Below are positions 1 through 10,891 of a stretch of DNA of 64,000 bases, piece after piece; position 1 is the first letter of the stretch; each line of letters opens with the position of its first letter. Source of the stretch: Symbiotaphrina buchneri (taxonomy: Eukaryota > Ascomycota > Symbiotaphrinales > Symbiotaphrinaceae); assembly GCA_001599915.1 (NCBI GenBank), contig BCIG01000009.1:1-64000 (forward strand), written 5' to 3'. A program made the position numbers and the translations under genes. Under the pieces are notes generated by a model. It searched no databases. It was given only the letters and a program-made list of their open reading frames with translations, and had not been told where the DNA came from.

Positions 1-60
1 GGATCCGTTTTGATGGGGTCAGGGCCCCGGCGTGCTGACAGGGTACGCTAGGCCCGAGAG

Positions 61-157
61 GGATTTTTCGTCCCTTGTGCAGGAGCGCTATCGCCCGAAA
101 CGTATTTTTCGTCCCTCACACAGGAGCGCTATCGCCCGAAACGGATTTTTCGGCCCA
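61..157. repeat. 41-bp tandem repeat, about 2.4 copies
   Basis: Units begin at 61, 102 and 143 (exact 41-bp spacing; the third is partial). Each holds an ATTTTTCG(T/G)CCC start and, in the two full units, an AGGAGCGCTATCGCCCGAAAC end. Units 1 and 2 differ at only a few positions. Its role is unknown; it may be a terminal repeat of the element that fills the left edge. Confidence 0.8.
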
Positions 158-811
158 TCAGGTACCCCGGTACCGCCGCCCGACCGGCCACCGCCTTCGC
201 GTCCGGCCCGCCCATTGGCTCCCCGCCGGCGAGGCCGTCGATTCTGCCGCCAAACCCGGACCCCGTCATGCTCCTTCTAGTGATGCCTTGTACATCACGG
301 ACAGCTTAGTATAGTCATACTGAAGAATGATCCATAGCTTCTCGCAGGCCTCATGACGAAGGACCTGCAGGAATGCGTCGGCATGCATGACCATGTCTTC
401 AGGTGGACTATGTTGCTGGACAAGCATATGGAGGCGTCGGGCAAGAATCCTGAATTCCTGATCATACCAACCGCATCGTTGGGGCTTATGATGTCGTCAC
501 TGTTGCGATATCCCGTCCGGGTCGGTGTCCTCCGTGTCCGACGGCCCTGGTTCATCATCCCAGGCGAACAAGGCATATACCTTATCTGCCCAGTCGCCGG
601 TATTATACCTTTCGAAACGTGCTGACCCGTTATGGGCCTGGCCGTCCCCCCTGGCTGGCCGGACAGCAGCAATTTGTGGAGGCTGGCCGATCATGCATCT
701 GGCCATATCCCAGTTGAGGCCTTTCAGTCCTGCCGCTTTGTTGCCGTTGAGCCCGGCATGTTTGACGAAGCTGGGAAGGCGTTCGGCCTCTGGGCCATCA
801 TAGTCCTCCCA

Positions 812-1597
812 TCACCTTCCTAGCTGGGTGATAACCGTCTTGATATATGCTTGGATAACAAGCTGGGTGGCTGCTACAACCGTTGCCCTGACGGTGCCTG
901 GGTCAGAGAGGAGGCCTGCAATACGGGTTAGAAGTTGATCCTCCTCTGTCAGGGCCGTCTGTATGAGCTTCGGCCGGCGAAAGGAGCGCTGGAATGCATT
1001 GTTCCCCAGTGCCAGACGCCCCTGCACCTCTGCTGTGAAAACCGGCGGCGACATGTGCCATAGGAACATGCCGGCTGGAAACCAAATCAGCCCATGCTTA
1101 TCCACCTGGTCCTGTAGGCCTAGTCCAAATCGCAGAGGCGCTGCTTGCCGCCGGTGTCCCTGGGGGGTATCATCCTCTTCTGGATCGCTGGTGATCAGAA
1201 GGGTGTGCAGGCCATCCTCACTGTCGCTACTGTCCAAGACCTCGTCCGGTTCATGTGTGAGTGTCGGTCGCACATGATGACGAAGCCTCTGCCGCCACTG
1301 TGGAAGCCACACAGTTGGGACCCGGTAATTTTCAGTCCCGGTGTTAAGGTGCAGGGTACGTAGAAGGGTCAAGATAACCATGCTATTGATCAGTTGCTGT
1401 TCCTGTGGGACCAGCTCCCCGTTGAAGAGTGGATTGTTCTGTGCAAGTAAGGCCTCTAGCCAGAGAATCCATCGGTTCAACTCTCCAGCTGTGAAGGAGT
1501 TAATCGTCTCGGTTCTGAATATCCAGTATGGTTTATGTATGACGGTGTGGCCATTGTGGCCGTGAGTAAGCTGCTGTTCTGAGTTGACAGCTGTCAA
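812..1597 (-). CDS. Unrecognised 261-codon open frame in the repeat block
   Basis: An uninterrupted minus-strand frame inside the repeat block. The product is rich in Leu, Thr, Gln and Arg, has an acidic serine-rich stretch (SSDSEDG and SDPEEDD) near the middle, and no signal peptide or membrane segment. I do not recognise the family. The frame lies downstream of a second minus-strand frame (1685-2110), and an undetermined base (n at 1605) sits between them, so both may be parts of one longer element protein. Whether it is expressed cannot be told. It is listed because it is the longest open frame of the block. Confidence 0.3.
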   Translation of the reverse strand: MTAVNSEQQLTHGHNGHTVIHKPYWIFRTETINSFTAGELNRWILWLEALLAQNNPLFNGELVPQEQQLINSMVILTLLRTLHLNTGTENYRVPTVWLPQWRQRLRHHVRPTLTHEPDEVLDSSDSEDGLHTLLITSDPEEDDTPQGHRRQAAPLRFGLGLQDQVDKHGLIWFPAGMFLWHMSPPVFTAEVQGRLALGNNAFQRSFRRPKLIQTALTEEDQLLTRIAGLLSDPGTVRATVVAATQLVIQAYIKTVITQLGR

Positions 1598-1684
1598 CTT
1601 AGCTNGCCCCTGGTCAGTTGTAACAACTGTTTCGTTGGATTGCAGAAGCCCTCAGGCCAGAGCTAGGGTGATACGATATTCTTG

Positions 1685-2110
1685 TCATACCCTGAAGTTA
1701 TGATGCTTGGATTGGCGTAGGACGCTGGAGAGCTGCTGCTTGGTTGTTATGTAGCTGTGGATCAGCTGCTGCTGCTTACTCTGTGCTGATGCTGTTCCCT
1801 TGCTCTTATTACATCTGTACCACTCCTGTATGAGTTCCTCTGTATAACCCAGCACCTTAAGCTGTGGGTTCTGGAAAGGGGCATAGCCCTTGAGCAGGGT
1901 TGTAAATAGTTCCTTGTTGATATTGTATGCTTTGTTATACGCGATTCCTCCATGGCTTCTCAGATGATTACATGGGAGCAGCTTAACGTTTGCACTACCG
2001 GCATCACGGGTACTGGCCCACTGAAAAGTGTTTCTCTGTGTCAGATGAGCGTGTCCTTCCGGGGAGCTAAACTGATCTGTCCAGACGGATAAACAGGGTA
2101 TCTTTTGCAA
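1685..2110 (-). CDS. Unrecognised 141-codon open frame in the repeat block
   Basis: A minus-strand frame just upstream of the 261-codon frame. The product is polar with many Gln, Lys and Asn residues and no visible catalytic motif. It is probably the amino-terminal or middle part of the same element-encoded protein; upstream of it the DNA becomes AT-rich and frames become short. Function unknown. Confidence 0.25.
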   Translation of the reverse strand: MQKIPCLSVWTDQFSSPEGHAHLTQRNTFQWASTRDAGSANVKLLPCNHLRSHGGIAYNKAYNINKELFTTLLKGYAPFQNPQLKVLGYTEELIQEWYRCNKSKGTASAQSKQQQLIHSYITTKQQLSSVLRQSKHHNFRV

Positions 2111-4450
2111 CAGGGTCCAGCCTGTTAGCCTATACAGTATATCCTTTATCCTGAGGTCAATCCAGGCAGCTGTATCATTAATCCGTTGGTTGTTGAAATC
2201 AAAGCACTGGTCCAGGTAGGTAAAGAAATACTGAATGGTCGGTCAGGGCTGGGATTGTTTGGTTAAAAGCTTAAGTCCATGACCTGAGATAATAAACAGG
2301 ATGTTGGTGAACATGTCAGCAGGATATGGACCATAGCTAAGGTAGTTATTCATAAAGTGGACAACCTTCTGCTAAAAGGGCTCTAGAAGATCTTCAAGGA
2401 TGGTATAACGGATATCTATGGCCTGTTATGCCTTAGATGTAAAACATTCCTGTTTGATATTTGCCTTGGATAAGGCATTGATGAAACTGACAGGATGATG
2501 CTGGATTATGTCAGTTAGGCAGCTTATATATAGGGCAGGAAGAATGATATCATTGATCTAAACCTCCTGGACCGGGTTGGTTAAATGAATGGTGCTGTTA
2601 TGACCAATGGTTATGTTCAAGAAGATAACATGATATTTATAATCAAACCTAGCTGCCAGTTGTCTTTGACTGAGATGAAGTTGTTTTAGTTTGTGAATAT
2701 GATGATTATTTATTTTAATACATTGATTCTGGGTGATCTTTCAAAGGAACGGTGGGTGATACATAAGGTTAAAACCCCTATGGTATACAGCAAGGGTTAT
2801 CATACTGATAAGAAAGCTATTGATATCCTAGGTTTGTTAAACAGTCAAGTCAGCAATCTTGGCTAGAGAAACTTCAGATTGTTTCAGGCTCAGTTTTAGA
2901 GTTGGCCATGATCCATCTGCAAGGAGGGCCTGCTATTGTATGATGTACTCTATACCTCTTCAATGTTCTTTAAAGGCTAGTTCCTTCATATCAAGTGGAA
3001 AACACAAGATAGGATCAGTAATAGGTTCCTGGACTTAATCTTACCAGTAGTCTACCATATCCTGTATAGTAAGACATTTAGGACCTTAAAGTATATCATT
3101 ATAATCATCTGATCCCTTGAGGTCAGTTAAATCCTGACTTGGTATATAAGGTTAAAAGGCTTAAAGTGATATCTTATGATATGTAGGGATAACCTACTAT
3201 AATGATACTCTTTACTCTATACAGCCTAAAGGATCAAGGTTGTAGATTTGATGTTTAAGGGGTCTTGTTCCTTAGGTTTATCGATGTTTCCTACCTGGTC
3301 CAGTCTATGATCAGGATGATCACTGATGATGCTCATATCTAGGAGGGTTTCAAGGATGATGTCTTCCACCTTAGCCACAGGATCAACTGGTCCTTCTTTG
3401 TTATCCAAGGTATCATTATCACTAAGGTCATTGTATATGATTATGCTATCTCTAGGCCCAATATCTGGACTTGGACCTGAAGATATATCAATGTTATTGA
3501 AAACAGGACCTATCAAACCGTCTAAGATTATTTGAAGTATAACAGATAAGGTCATGGATCCTATCATCATTTATAGGACTGATCGATAATCCTAAGGTAA
3601 TGGACTGGAACTGATCCTCAAAGCCTGTTGTCTGACCTTTAAGAACAATACCAGGGGAATCTTGATACAGTAGAATCATGATGGTATCTTGCGGTTTAAT
3701 GTTACTGGATCCAGGAGCATTGGATGGCCCTGCAACATTATTTTCAATAATGCCATCAGGATTAACTATAAATCCATTAAGTTGTTTCTTTACCTGCCAA
3801 TTATATTGCTATTTGGCATTAGCAGCCTGTTTCTTAATTGTGTTCTTTGCTTTTCAGCCTATGATAAGGTATAGATAACTGATGTTATAGCATAGCAGGA
3901 TAAAGAATATTAACCTAAAAGGTATACAATAGGGAAAAGAGAAGGATAGGAGCATCTCCAGATATATATAAAAGAGGAGAAGACAAGGGAGGAAGGGGGG
4001 AAAGGAGGACATATATGAGTTCCCCTGGAAAGGACGGTCTAGCTTTGGATAGAGTTCAAGGTTCCATCTTAGTTTAATGATAACGGATGTCCTTAGGATG
4101 AGAGAAGTAACTATGATCTTGGCAACCTGTTTTGTTAATGTTAGGTCATGGTTGATTCTCTTATCCTAGGTTGATGTTGGCTGTCATATGACTGGGATAA
4201 TAGAAGATAGATATAAGGTAGAGCATAATGACATGACTTGATAGCTATCAACCTGGCCATATCAACAATAGCATAGAAGGAAACCTGTTCACTATATAGC
4301 AACCTTATTATTATTGTATACCTATCATACCTGGACCTATCCTTACCTAATGTTTTTTTTGTCTTCTGATTGATTATATTGTTTAGGTGGTATATATCAT
4401 TACAACCCTATATGGACAGGATTTGTATGGAAAAAGGCCTGTGATTCCTA
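2111..4450. other. AT-rich stretch without genes
   Basis: Only short open frames are present, the longest on the minus strand at 3226-3570. The bias toward A and T and the loss of long frames fit RIP-type decay of an older repeat. A purine-rich patch lies at about 3967-4018. Confidence 0.6.
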
Positions 4451-4454
4451 CTCT

Positions 4455-5150
4455 AGACCAACATAACTTCTTAACTGATTGCCCAAATTTAGATCTGAAT
4501 GGCCTGTCTTATTTGGCTAGATCGGTATTGTCTTGATATCATGAATTTGCTTTCTTTTTGATGGTTAGATTATCTGTATAGATATTTATTGATCTATCAT
4601 TAAAGTAATTAATCTGAATTTGATAGGGGATCGGTCTTATTGACATGTCAGCCAATCAGATCAAGAATAAACCGTTATATACCAAGTTTATAAGGGTCTG
4701 TCCTATTATAACGTTTTATTCATCTGTTGATTGGTCATATCCTGATCATCAGATAATAGGTATACCTATGTACCTATGTTATAATGGTACATTAACAATA
4801 TTGTGTTCATGGCTTTGAACCAGGATAACTTTCTAACCTGTTGACTGAATTTAATAGTAAATGATTTATCTTACCCGTCCTGGAATCAGCTGTATCAAAA
4901 CCATCGATCGCTTCTCTTATCAGCCTGATTCTACATTCTTAATATTGATCACGATTAAGCGATTACAGAAAGGAGAATTTCTCAGGATTTGATAGGGTCG
5001 GTCGTTGTCGATGGGTCGGCCAATCAGATCAAGAATAAAACGTTATGGTGGGGTGCACCCGGCTGCTTACCCCACCATAACGCTTTATTCGCGATCGGAT
5101 TGGCCGGCCCCTGTCCGTGACCCCGCCTGACCCTAACCCCCGGGCGCCCA
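4455..5150. repeat. Imperfect tandem duplication, unit about 366 bp
   Basis: Two diverged copies follow each other. The segment near 4458 resembles the one near 4820, and the segment at 4623-4740 (TTGATAGGG, then CCAATCAGATCAAGAATAAA) resembles 4989-5108. The offset is 362-366 bp throughout. The left copy carries A/T where the right copy keeps G/C, which suggests that the left copy decayed by RIP and the right is younger or sheltered. Confidence 0.7.
5011..5114. repeat. Long near-palindrome (hairpin-forming inverted repeat)
   Basis: The arms 5041-5054 (CGTTATGGTGGGGT) and 5069-5082 (ACCCCACCATAACG) are perfect complements around a 14-base spacer. The match continues outward with few mismatches to about 5011 and 5114 (GGCCAATCAGATC against GATCGGATTGGCC). 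It could be a terminal structure of a DNA transposon or MITE, or abutting ends of two elements. A decayed version of the same structure lies at about 4640-4745. Confidence 0.75.
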
Positions 5151-5679
5151 CAATCTAATAGTTCTGTTGCTAGGTCTTGAACAATGAAACCATCCAACGG
5201 GTCGTCGTCAGTTCTCGTATTTTCGACGTAATCGTTAATTGTAGGACTGAGCAACTCAAACACTAGGCATTGATGGCGACCGTTAGGACCTTCGTGGATG
5301 AAATTATCAAGCAAGCAGACGATGTTGACGGCGGAAGGATTATTCTTGGCCTGCCTGGCCAGCGCTTGCAACGTCTGAAGTTCATGAGATTCTTCTGTTC
5401 TATCTGCCATGATGATTTTCAAAGACACCCATTTCTCGTTCCTGGAACCCATGAGTAAGACTTATTTCATTCAAACAATGACACAACTCACACATAGTCT
5501 CTGGCAACCCAAACTGTCGAGAAACCGCCGAACCCTAGCTTATGACGTATTCTGTATCGGCCATCTTTGAGCAGATCCCCGAGGGCAACAGGATGGTACC
5601 CGCCAGGCTGATACTTGCGCACATCCTCTTCCTCGAACAGGACGCTGTTATATGTTCCGTAGCTCTTGTAGATGTCCAT
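5150..5679 (-). pseudogene. Truncated SRPK-like protein kinase (5' stub)
   Basis: Two minus-strand exons (5679-5492; 5441 to about 5150) encode the amino-terminal lobe of a serine/threonine kinase. After a leader with GGYHPVALGD comes the glycine loop KLGFGGFSTVWVARD, then the VSLKII strand carrying the ATP-binding lysine, then FELLSPTINDY in the hinge area and a helix ending near ATELLD. These features match fungal SR-protein-kinase-like proteins. The catalytic loop, DFG and APE segments are missing: homology stops at about 5150, where the repeat block begins. Intron 5491-5442 has GT..AG ends. The start at 5679 is the methionine nearest the domain; an upstream frame stays open to 5832. The stub cannot be an active kinase; whether insertion or recombination cut it is unknown. 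Confidence 0.65.
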
Positions 5680-6285
5680 GATTACTTCGATGCAAATGAA
5701 TGGAAAGCGGCTGAATATGTCGACCACTCCTGAATGATATGTGCAGGTGTTGAGAGAAGAAAGAGAATTTGCAGGCAGGACAGTTATATGGCTGGTAGAG
5801 AGTTCGGAACTGGCCGCCTGTTTGTCAAACAAGCCTTGACCTTTTTGAGAAACCTTAATAAGTTAATACCAGCTTACTACTAGTACTGCCATAACTGGAC
5901 GTCATTTGTCAAGACAAACTCCAGTAATGATATTCAAGTTATTTCGATAGAATTCAGGAGAATAGAACCTGTAAATAATTACATGATCCCTAAACCAGTT
6001 ATATTTTCATATCTAATACATCATTTCAAAACAAATCATGTAGTATCAAGGATGTTTAAGATTTTGACAATAATGCAACCTTGTTGGACAAAAGCGATCG
6101 GATTCACCAATATTGCTTTAGGCGAATCATATCACTAATGGAGATTTCCCTTGCAATCTACTGCTTCAGGAGCGACATCCTCTACTCACGGTTTTAGTGA
6201 CGTTTTAGGCATACTTGTATCATACACAGCCCTATCTTAAGGTGAACTCGCAAAGCTATGTCATCTAGACATTCACATCTAGTAA
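5680..6285. other. Intergenic, AT-rich, nothing recognised
   Basis: The upstream side of the kinase stub and the space before the HET remnant. Only spurious frames are present. Moderately AT-rich, so it may share the decay of the left block. Confidence 0.5.
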
Positions 6286-6289
6286 AGTA

Positions 6290-7042
6290 TGGATACAATG
6301 ACACCCCGCAATTTAGTACTTTCTGGTGTGTCGATGAAAGCCCTTGGTCGCAGTTGGCCGTTTGCAAGAGTACAGGTAACCTTGGCACTTTGCATTGATT
6401 TACAAGGATATCATTATTGCCTCCCGAGATACTGGTCAACTTATATACTGAGACATTCTGGGAAAATGTACTTAAGATGTTCCGTATGACAGAACAAGAC
6501 CTCCAGAACACGTTCCTGCTGACTTTGGATTGTGAAACCCACCTTCCGAACTCTATGAGATTGAGGGTGCCGAAAGATGCCCGGTCACGGCCTCCCTCGA
6601 ATGACAACGTGAAACATCATTTTCGCCAGTTCTGAATGAGCCGTAGCGATTCGGAAATGCAGCTCTTACCGGCCTCAGTCAGGAGACACTACTTTGCTGC
6701 CGAGAAGGAGGCATTTCTTAGTAATGGACAGACTCAGTGTCAAGAGTCATTGGATCTGTGGTTCCACTACGCTGATGGAAGACGCTTCTTTGCGACCAAG
6801 ACAGGTCATGTGGTCTTTGTCCCTATGGAACATGTGCTGATGACAAGATCGCTGCTTTATGGGGAGGCAGAATGCCTTTCGTGATCCGACCGAAGGAGCA
6901 TGCCGATCTTTCCGGGGGTGTCGGGGTGCAGCAAAGATGGGAATTCATCGGATATTGCTTCGTCCATGATTGGATGGACGGAGAGTTTGTTAAAGATCTG
7001 AGGAACAAAGGCGCGAAGGATGAGATATTCATATTGGCTTAG
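6290..7042 (+). pseudogene. Remnant of a HET-type (heterokaryon incompatibility) gene, carboxy-terminal part
   Basis: Plus-strand frames resemble the carboxy-terminal half of het-6-like proteins. A segment with TETFWENVL, then GRRFFATKTGHVVFVP (family pattern RRFFrT..G), then ALWGGRMPFVIRP, and a final FIGYCFVHDWMDGE (family pattern of the terminal GEcYVHGLMDGE motif). The frame is not continuous and no amino-terminal HET domain is visible upstream, so this is a broken and truncated copy. HET genes are common in subtelomeric and fast-evolving fungal regions, in keeping with the neighbouring repeat block and the kinase stub. Confidence 0.65.
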
Positions 7043-7684
7043 TTGCATCTAATAATGATCAGTGAAGTAAGGCATGGCTTTGAGGTGGCTAATACACATT
7101 GTGCTTTCTTTTCTCATGCACTCAAGTGTCAACATTTAGTTTTGATGTTTTCATATTATTATTTCTCGCCATGCTTTCGTTTCTCTCCCAGCTCCTATAA
7201 TTCTCTTTATATTATCCAGCGTCGCACATACCATCGTCAGTGCCTGCTGCACGAGAGATCGTCTCCGTCAAGCCATGTGCATTCTCCTAGGTAGTCTACC
7301 TCAATAGGTCCGCCGGGACGATGGGTATCCGAACCAGAAAAACACAAAAACACAAAAAAAAAAAAAAAAAAACAACAACCGAAAAACCAACCGTCCCAAT
7401 ATCTCTTCAAGCCATAATTCTCCCCCCTAGTTCAGTCGGGAGGGTTTGCGTTGCAGTATAATAATGTGAACCACCGCGTGACAGATGTTACCCCACTTGG
7501 TGTTCTGGAATCAGACAACCACAGTCGGCATACCCCACATTCAACTTCCCCAACTGCAGCGAAGCAACGTATTTATTCCGGACCAGGGTCTTTCGCACAG
7601 GGGCCGCTACAGGATACCCACCACAAGCCCGCCCTCAAAGAAAAAGAGAACAGGATTACGTGCAGAATCTTCCCTCACGCAATC
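7043..7684. other. Intergenic with promoter of the FAD monooxygenase
   Basis: No gene. A poly(A)-rich tract lies at about 7338-7372 (A runs interrupted by C). An in-frame ATG exists at 7451 upstream of the chosen start, but the encoded stretch is unlike the family. Confidence 0.5.
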
Positions 7685-9234
7685 ATGGCCTCCTCTCCCT
7701 CCAAACCCTTCGTGATCGTCGTCGGCGGCGGTCCCTCCGGGATGCTTCTCGCTTTACTCCTCGCCAAACGCGGCGTGCCCGTACAAGTTCTCGAAGCCAT
7801 GGACGGGCTCGACGACCGGCCGCGCGCCACACACTACGCGGCACCCGCATGCTACGAGCTGCGCCGCGCGGGCGTGCTCGACGACGTCACCGCCGAGGGC
7901 TTCAACCCCAACGGCGTGTGCTGGCGCAAGCTGGACGGGACGTACCTGGCAGGCCTAGACGCGACGCAGCTGGCGGACCATCCGGATAAGCTGGTGTGCT
8001 TGCCGTTGAATAGGTTGGGACGGATTCTGTATCGCCATTTGAGGGAGCAGGAGCTGGCGGAGGTGAAGTTTGGACATAAGGTGGTAGGACTGGGACAGGA
8101 TGAGGGGAAGGCGTGGGTGGATGTGGAGTTGCCGGATGGGGAGAAGAAGAGGTTGCAGGCGGAGTATGTGGTGGGCTGTGATGGCGCGAATAGCCAGATC
8201 AGACGCTCGCTGTTTGGGGATTTTAATTTCCCGGGCAAGACGTGGGATGAGCAGATTGTCGCGACGAACGTACGTCTTCCTCTTCCCTCCTGCTCCACAA
8301 TCCCCTTCAATCCCTTCCTGCAACATCTAACGCTTGCCCCTGCTCTTCTCCACAGACATACTACGACTTCGACCAATTCGGCTGGGAAGACAGCAACTTC
8401 ATCATCCACCCAGAGCACTGGTACATGGCAGCGCGCATCTCGACAGACGGGATGTGGCGCATCTCGTACGGCGAGCTGACGGGCCTGTCCAACGACGAGC
8501 TGCTCAAGCGCCAGCCCATGAAGTTCGAGCAGATGCTGCCCGGCCATCCCAAGCCCGATCAGTATCGCATCACGAATATCTCCCCGTATAAGATCCATCA
8601 GCGCCTTGCGGAGAAGATGCGTGTTGGCCGGTTTTTGTTGGCGGCGGATGCGGCGCATTGTACGTGGATCGCTCCCCACCCTTGTTTATCCCTGTGCCTC
8701 TTCCCGGAAACTCTGTCTGGAGTTTTGTTGATTCGTCGTGGGCGATATCCTCCGCGGTCCGCCGTCCTTTCTATTCCTGTGCTAGTGCTGACCTTCCCCT
8801 CCTCAACTCTAGTATGCAACCCCTTCGGCGGCATGGGCCTCACAGGCGGAATCGCAGACATCGGCAGCCTATACGACTGCCTGGGGGGCATCTACGAGGG
8901 GCGGGCCGACTCATCCATCCTCGACATCTACGACTCTGTGCGGCGGCGCATCTACAAGGAGATCATCGACCCGGTATCGAGCGGGAACATTGTGCGGCTG
9001 TTCGGCCAGGACCCCGACGAGGCGCTGAAGAAAGATGAGTTTTTGCAGCTGTGCTTGAAGGCGAAAAAGGACAAGGAGTTTGGACGAGAGTTTCAGTTGG
9101 GTGTCATGGCGCTGAGGCATGATTTTACGCAGTATTATAAGGATAAGAAGGGGAAGGAGGATGTGGGATCGGTGAAGGAGCACGCGGCTGCGGCTGTGGA
9201 GATGCCGGTTGCGGCGGTTGGGGTTACGGATTAG
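7685..9234 (+). CDS. FAD-dependent aromatic monooxygenase (PHBH/UbiH fold)
   Basis: Three exons (7685-8269, 8356-8659, 8813-9234) give 436 residues, the usual size of the family. It has the amino-terminal dinucleotide motif VIVVGGGPSGM, the middle DG motif GCDGANSQIRR and the FAD-ribityl motif AADAAHLCNPFGGMGLTGG, the last created by joining exons 2 and 3. Such enzymes hydroxylate aromatic or polyketide substrates with NAD(P)H and O2. It lacks the carboxy-terminal thioredoxin-like domain of phenol hydroxylases. The start at 7685 puts the Rossmann motif at its usual distance; the frame is open further upstream, but that part looks non-coding. No signal peptide, so cytosolic. It is the first intact gene after the decayed left edge, and neighbours suggest a role in tailoring a secondary metabolite or in aromatic catabolism; the substrate cannot be told. 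Confidence 0.88.
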
Positions 9235-10891
9235 ACGTTGTATGTTGCAGTGCCTTTTTGAAAGACAGGAAATGATTAGGGCTTATGCCTGATGTTTCTG
9301 TATCGGTTCAAAGCCGCGATGGTGCATTTTTTGTCGCCTGCAAGGCCTACTTTCGGCTTGGTAAGGAAGAATAATACAAGCTGCGATGTGGGGGTTTTTG
9401 TTGAGGACATGCCAAGAAGAGTAAACGGTACATACACCTACCGTAAAGGGAAAATGGTCCCCGGTTCCCCCTCGGCCTTCGCTCGGCCTTTCGCGCAATC
9501 CATAAAGCCGCGGAGATCACTAACAGTGGCAAGTTCCGCTCCCACACAGCATATCGCGCTCCCAAGGTCCCAACTTGCTGGAAGGAGCTTACTCATGCTT
9601 TGTACGTGGTACGAGTAACTGCTCCTGGGTTGGGCGGGATTCCTGAATGCAGTAATAACGTGTGGGAAGTTGCCTTTTTGCAACAAAGCTACAGTAAGAG
9701 GTGGGAGATCCAATCCGGCACGCAAATGCCGAGGTGATTACCCGGAACGACATACCCGTCTTTATTCGTAGTTCTCGAAGGGTCTGAAAACTAAGTCCGA
9801 AGACTCGGCGTGGGATTCCACCCGGGAATAACGAAATCCACGTTCTGGCCTGAATATCCGCACTTCTTGTGTAACACGATGGTCAGTATTATTCCCTTAT
9901 GCTGTAGAGCTGCAGAGCTACAACAGCCCTCATCCGACACCCTCGCCAAGCACACGAATCTTAGTCATAATCCGATTCTCCGAAGCCTTTACGGGGCAAC
10001 CCTGGGCAACCCTGGGCGAGCCGCGCCACGTCTTCATTGGGCCAGCATTTCCCGTAAGCGGCTAGAGCCTCGCGCTGGTTCAACCTCAGGCCTTCCATGG
10101 GGCCCGACGCCGCCTTCTAGCGGTAGGGCTCTAAACCTAGACGGGCAACCCTGCCACCCGGCGCCCGTCAGCAAGATACCCAAGCCCGGCAAGGGCCCCC
10201 GCGACCACTGCTTTTCTCTGCTGCCTTAGCTCCCCTCTCCCTCCCCCGTCCGTTCGTTGGTCCGGACGCTCCACGAGAGAGAGAGAGTTTTCTTTACAAG
10301 AAGTAGGGCTTGCCACAGTATCTAGAATACGAACTACGGTACACGCTACCTTACCTAAGGTAGGTACTACTGTACTACGAAACCTTCCCTTGGGCTGCTC
10401 AATTGATTATTCGCTACGGAAGCATCGGATCCCGGGAAGCCTGTCGAACTTGCGCCTATCAAGCACATCCTTTCCCAGCACAAGCGTCTCCCTGTCTTTT
10501 TGTCCTGTACATCCATCCATCCCATCTCGTTGTCGCCTGGTTTTTCAACTGCAACCACTCACACCCTTCAGGGCCGCCACTTCTTATTACAAATCCTATA
10601 TGGCTGCCCTTAGCCGCCAGGGAGATTCCTCCGTCTCACAGTCTGATGCCTAGGAAGTCGATATGAAGCCTTGACCGCCAGCCGGCGGCATCAATTCTGT
10701 CAGAGAAGCTGTTTCGACAACTGAATACTCGCTGCATATACCGAAGCCAAAGATTTTCTGTTTTATTTCTAGCATTTGTATTTTTCCTACGACCACCTTG
10801 ACTGGAAGTGGTTGTTGATCGGCAGCGGACCCGCTTCCGCGGCTAGGGGTCGCTCCGCACCGCGGTGTCCATCCGTAACTCTGAAAGGACA
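9235..10891. other. Long intergenic stretch, no gene recognised
   Basis: About 1.65 kb between two same-strand genes. Short repeats only: GGGCAACCCT twice in a row at 9994-10013 and once more at about 10144, and (GA)7 near 10274-10287. Frames here have no family features. It holds the terminator of the monooxygenase and a long 5' region of the next gene. Confidence 0.5.

Larger units (their letters stand above)
1..5150. repeat. Decayed repeat block at the left edge (subtelomere-like)
   Basis: A 5-kb stretch without an intact recognisable gene. The first 2.1 kb is GC-balanced and holds two minus-strand open frames. From about 2.1 to 5.0 kb the sequence turns AT-rich, with only short open frames, in sharp contrast to the GC-rich DNA to the right. 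Tandem duplicates at its right end differ mainly in the direction C to T / G to A, which fits repeat-induced point mutation (RIP), a known ascomycete defence against repeats. The family is not recognised; no transposase, reverse transcriptase or helicase motif could be read. It is treated as a fossil repeat with many breaks. The right limit is set where protein kinase homology begins. Confidence 0.6.

Noticed and set aside
5118-5140. CCCTAA near the repeat edge as telomere sequence
   Set aside because: Only a single CCCTAA unit is present; no array.
6194-6607. Minus-strand frame of 137 codons
   Set aside because: It lies antisense to the HET remnant, which has family motifs on the plus strand.
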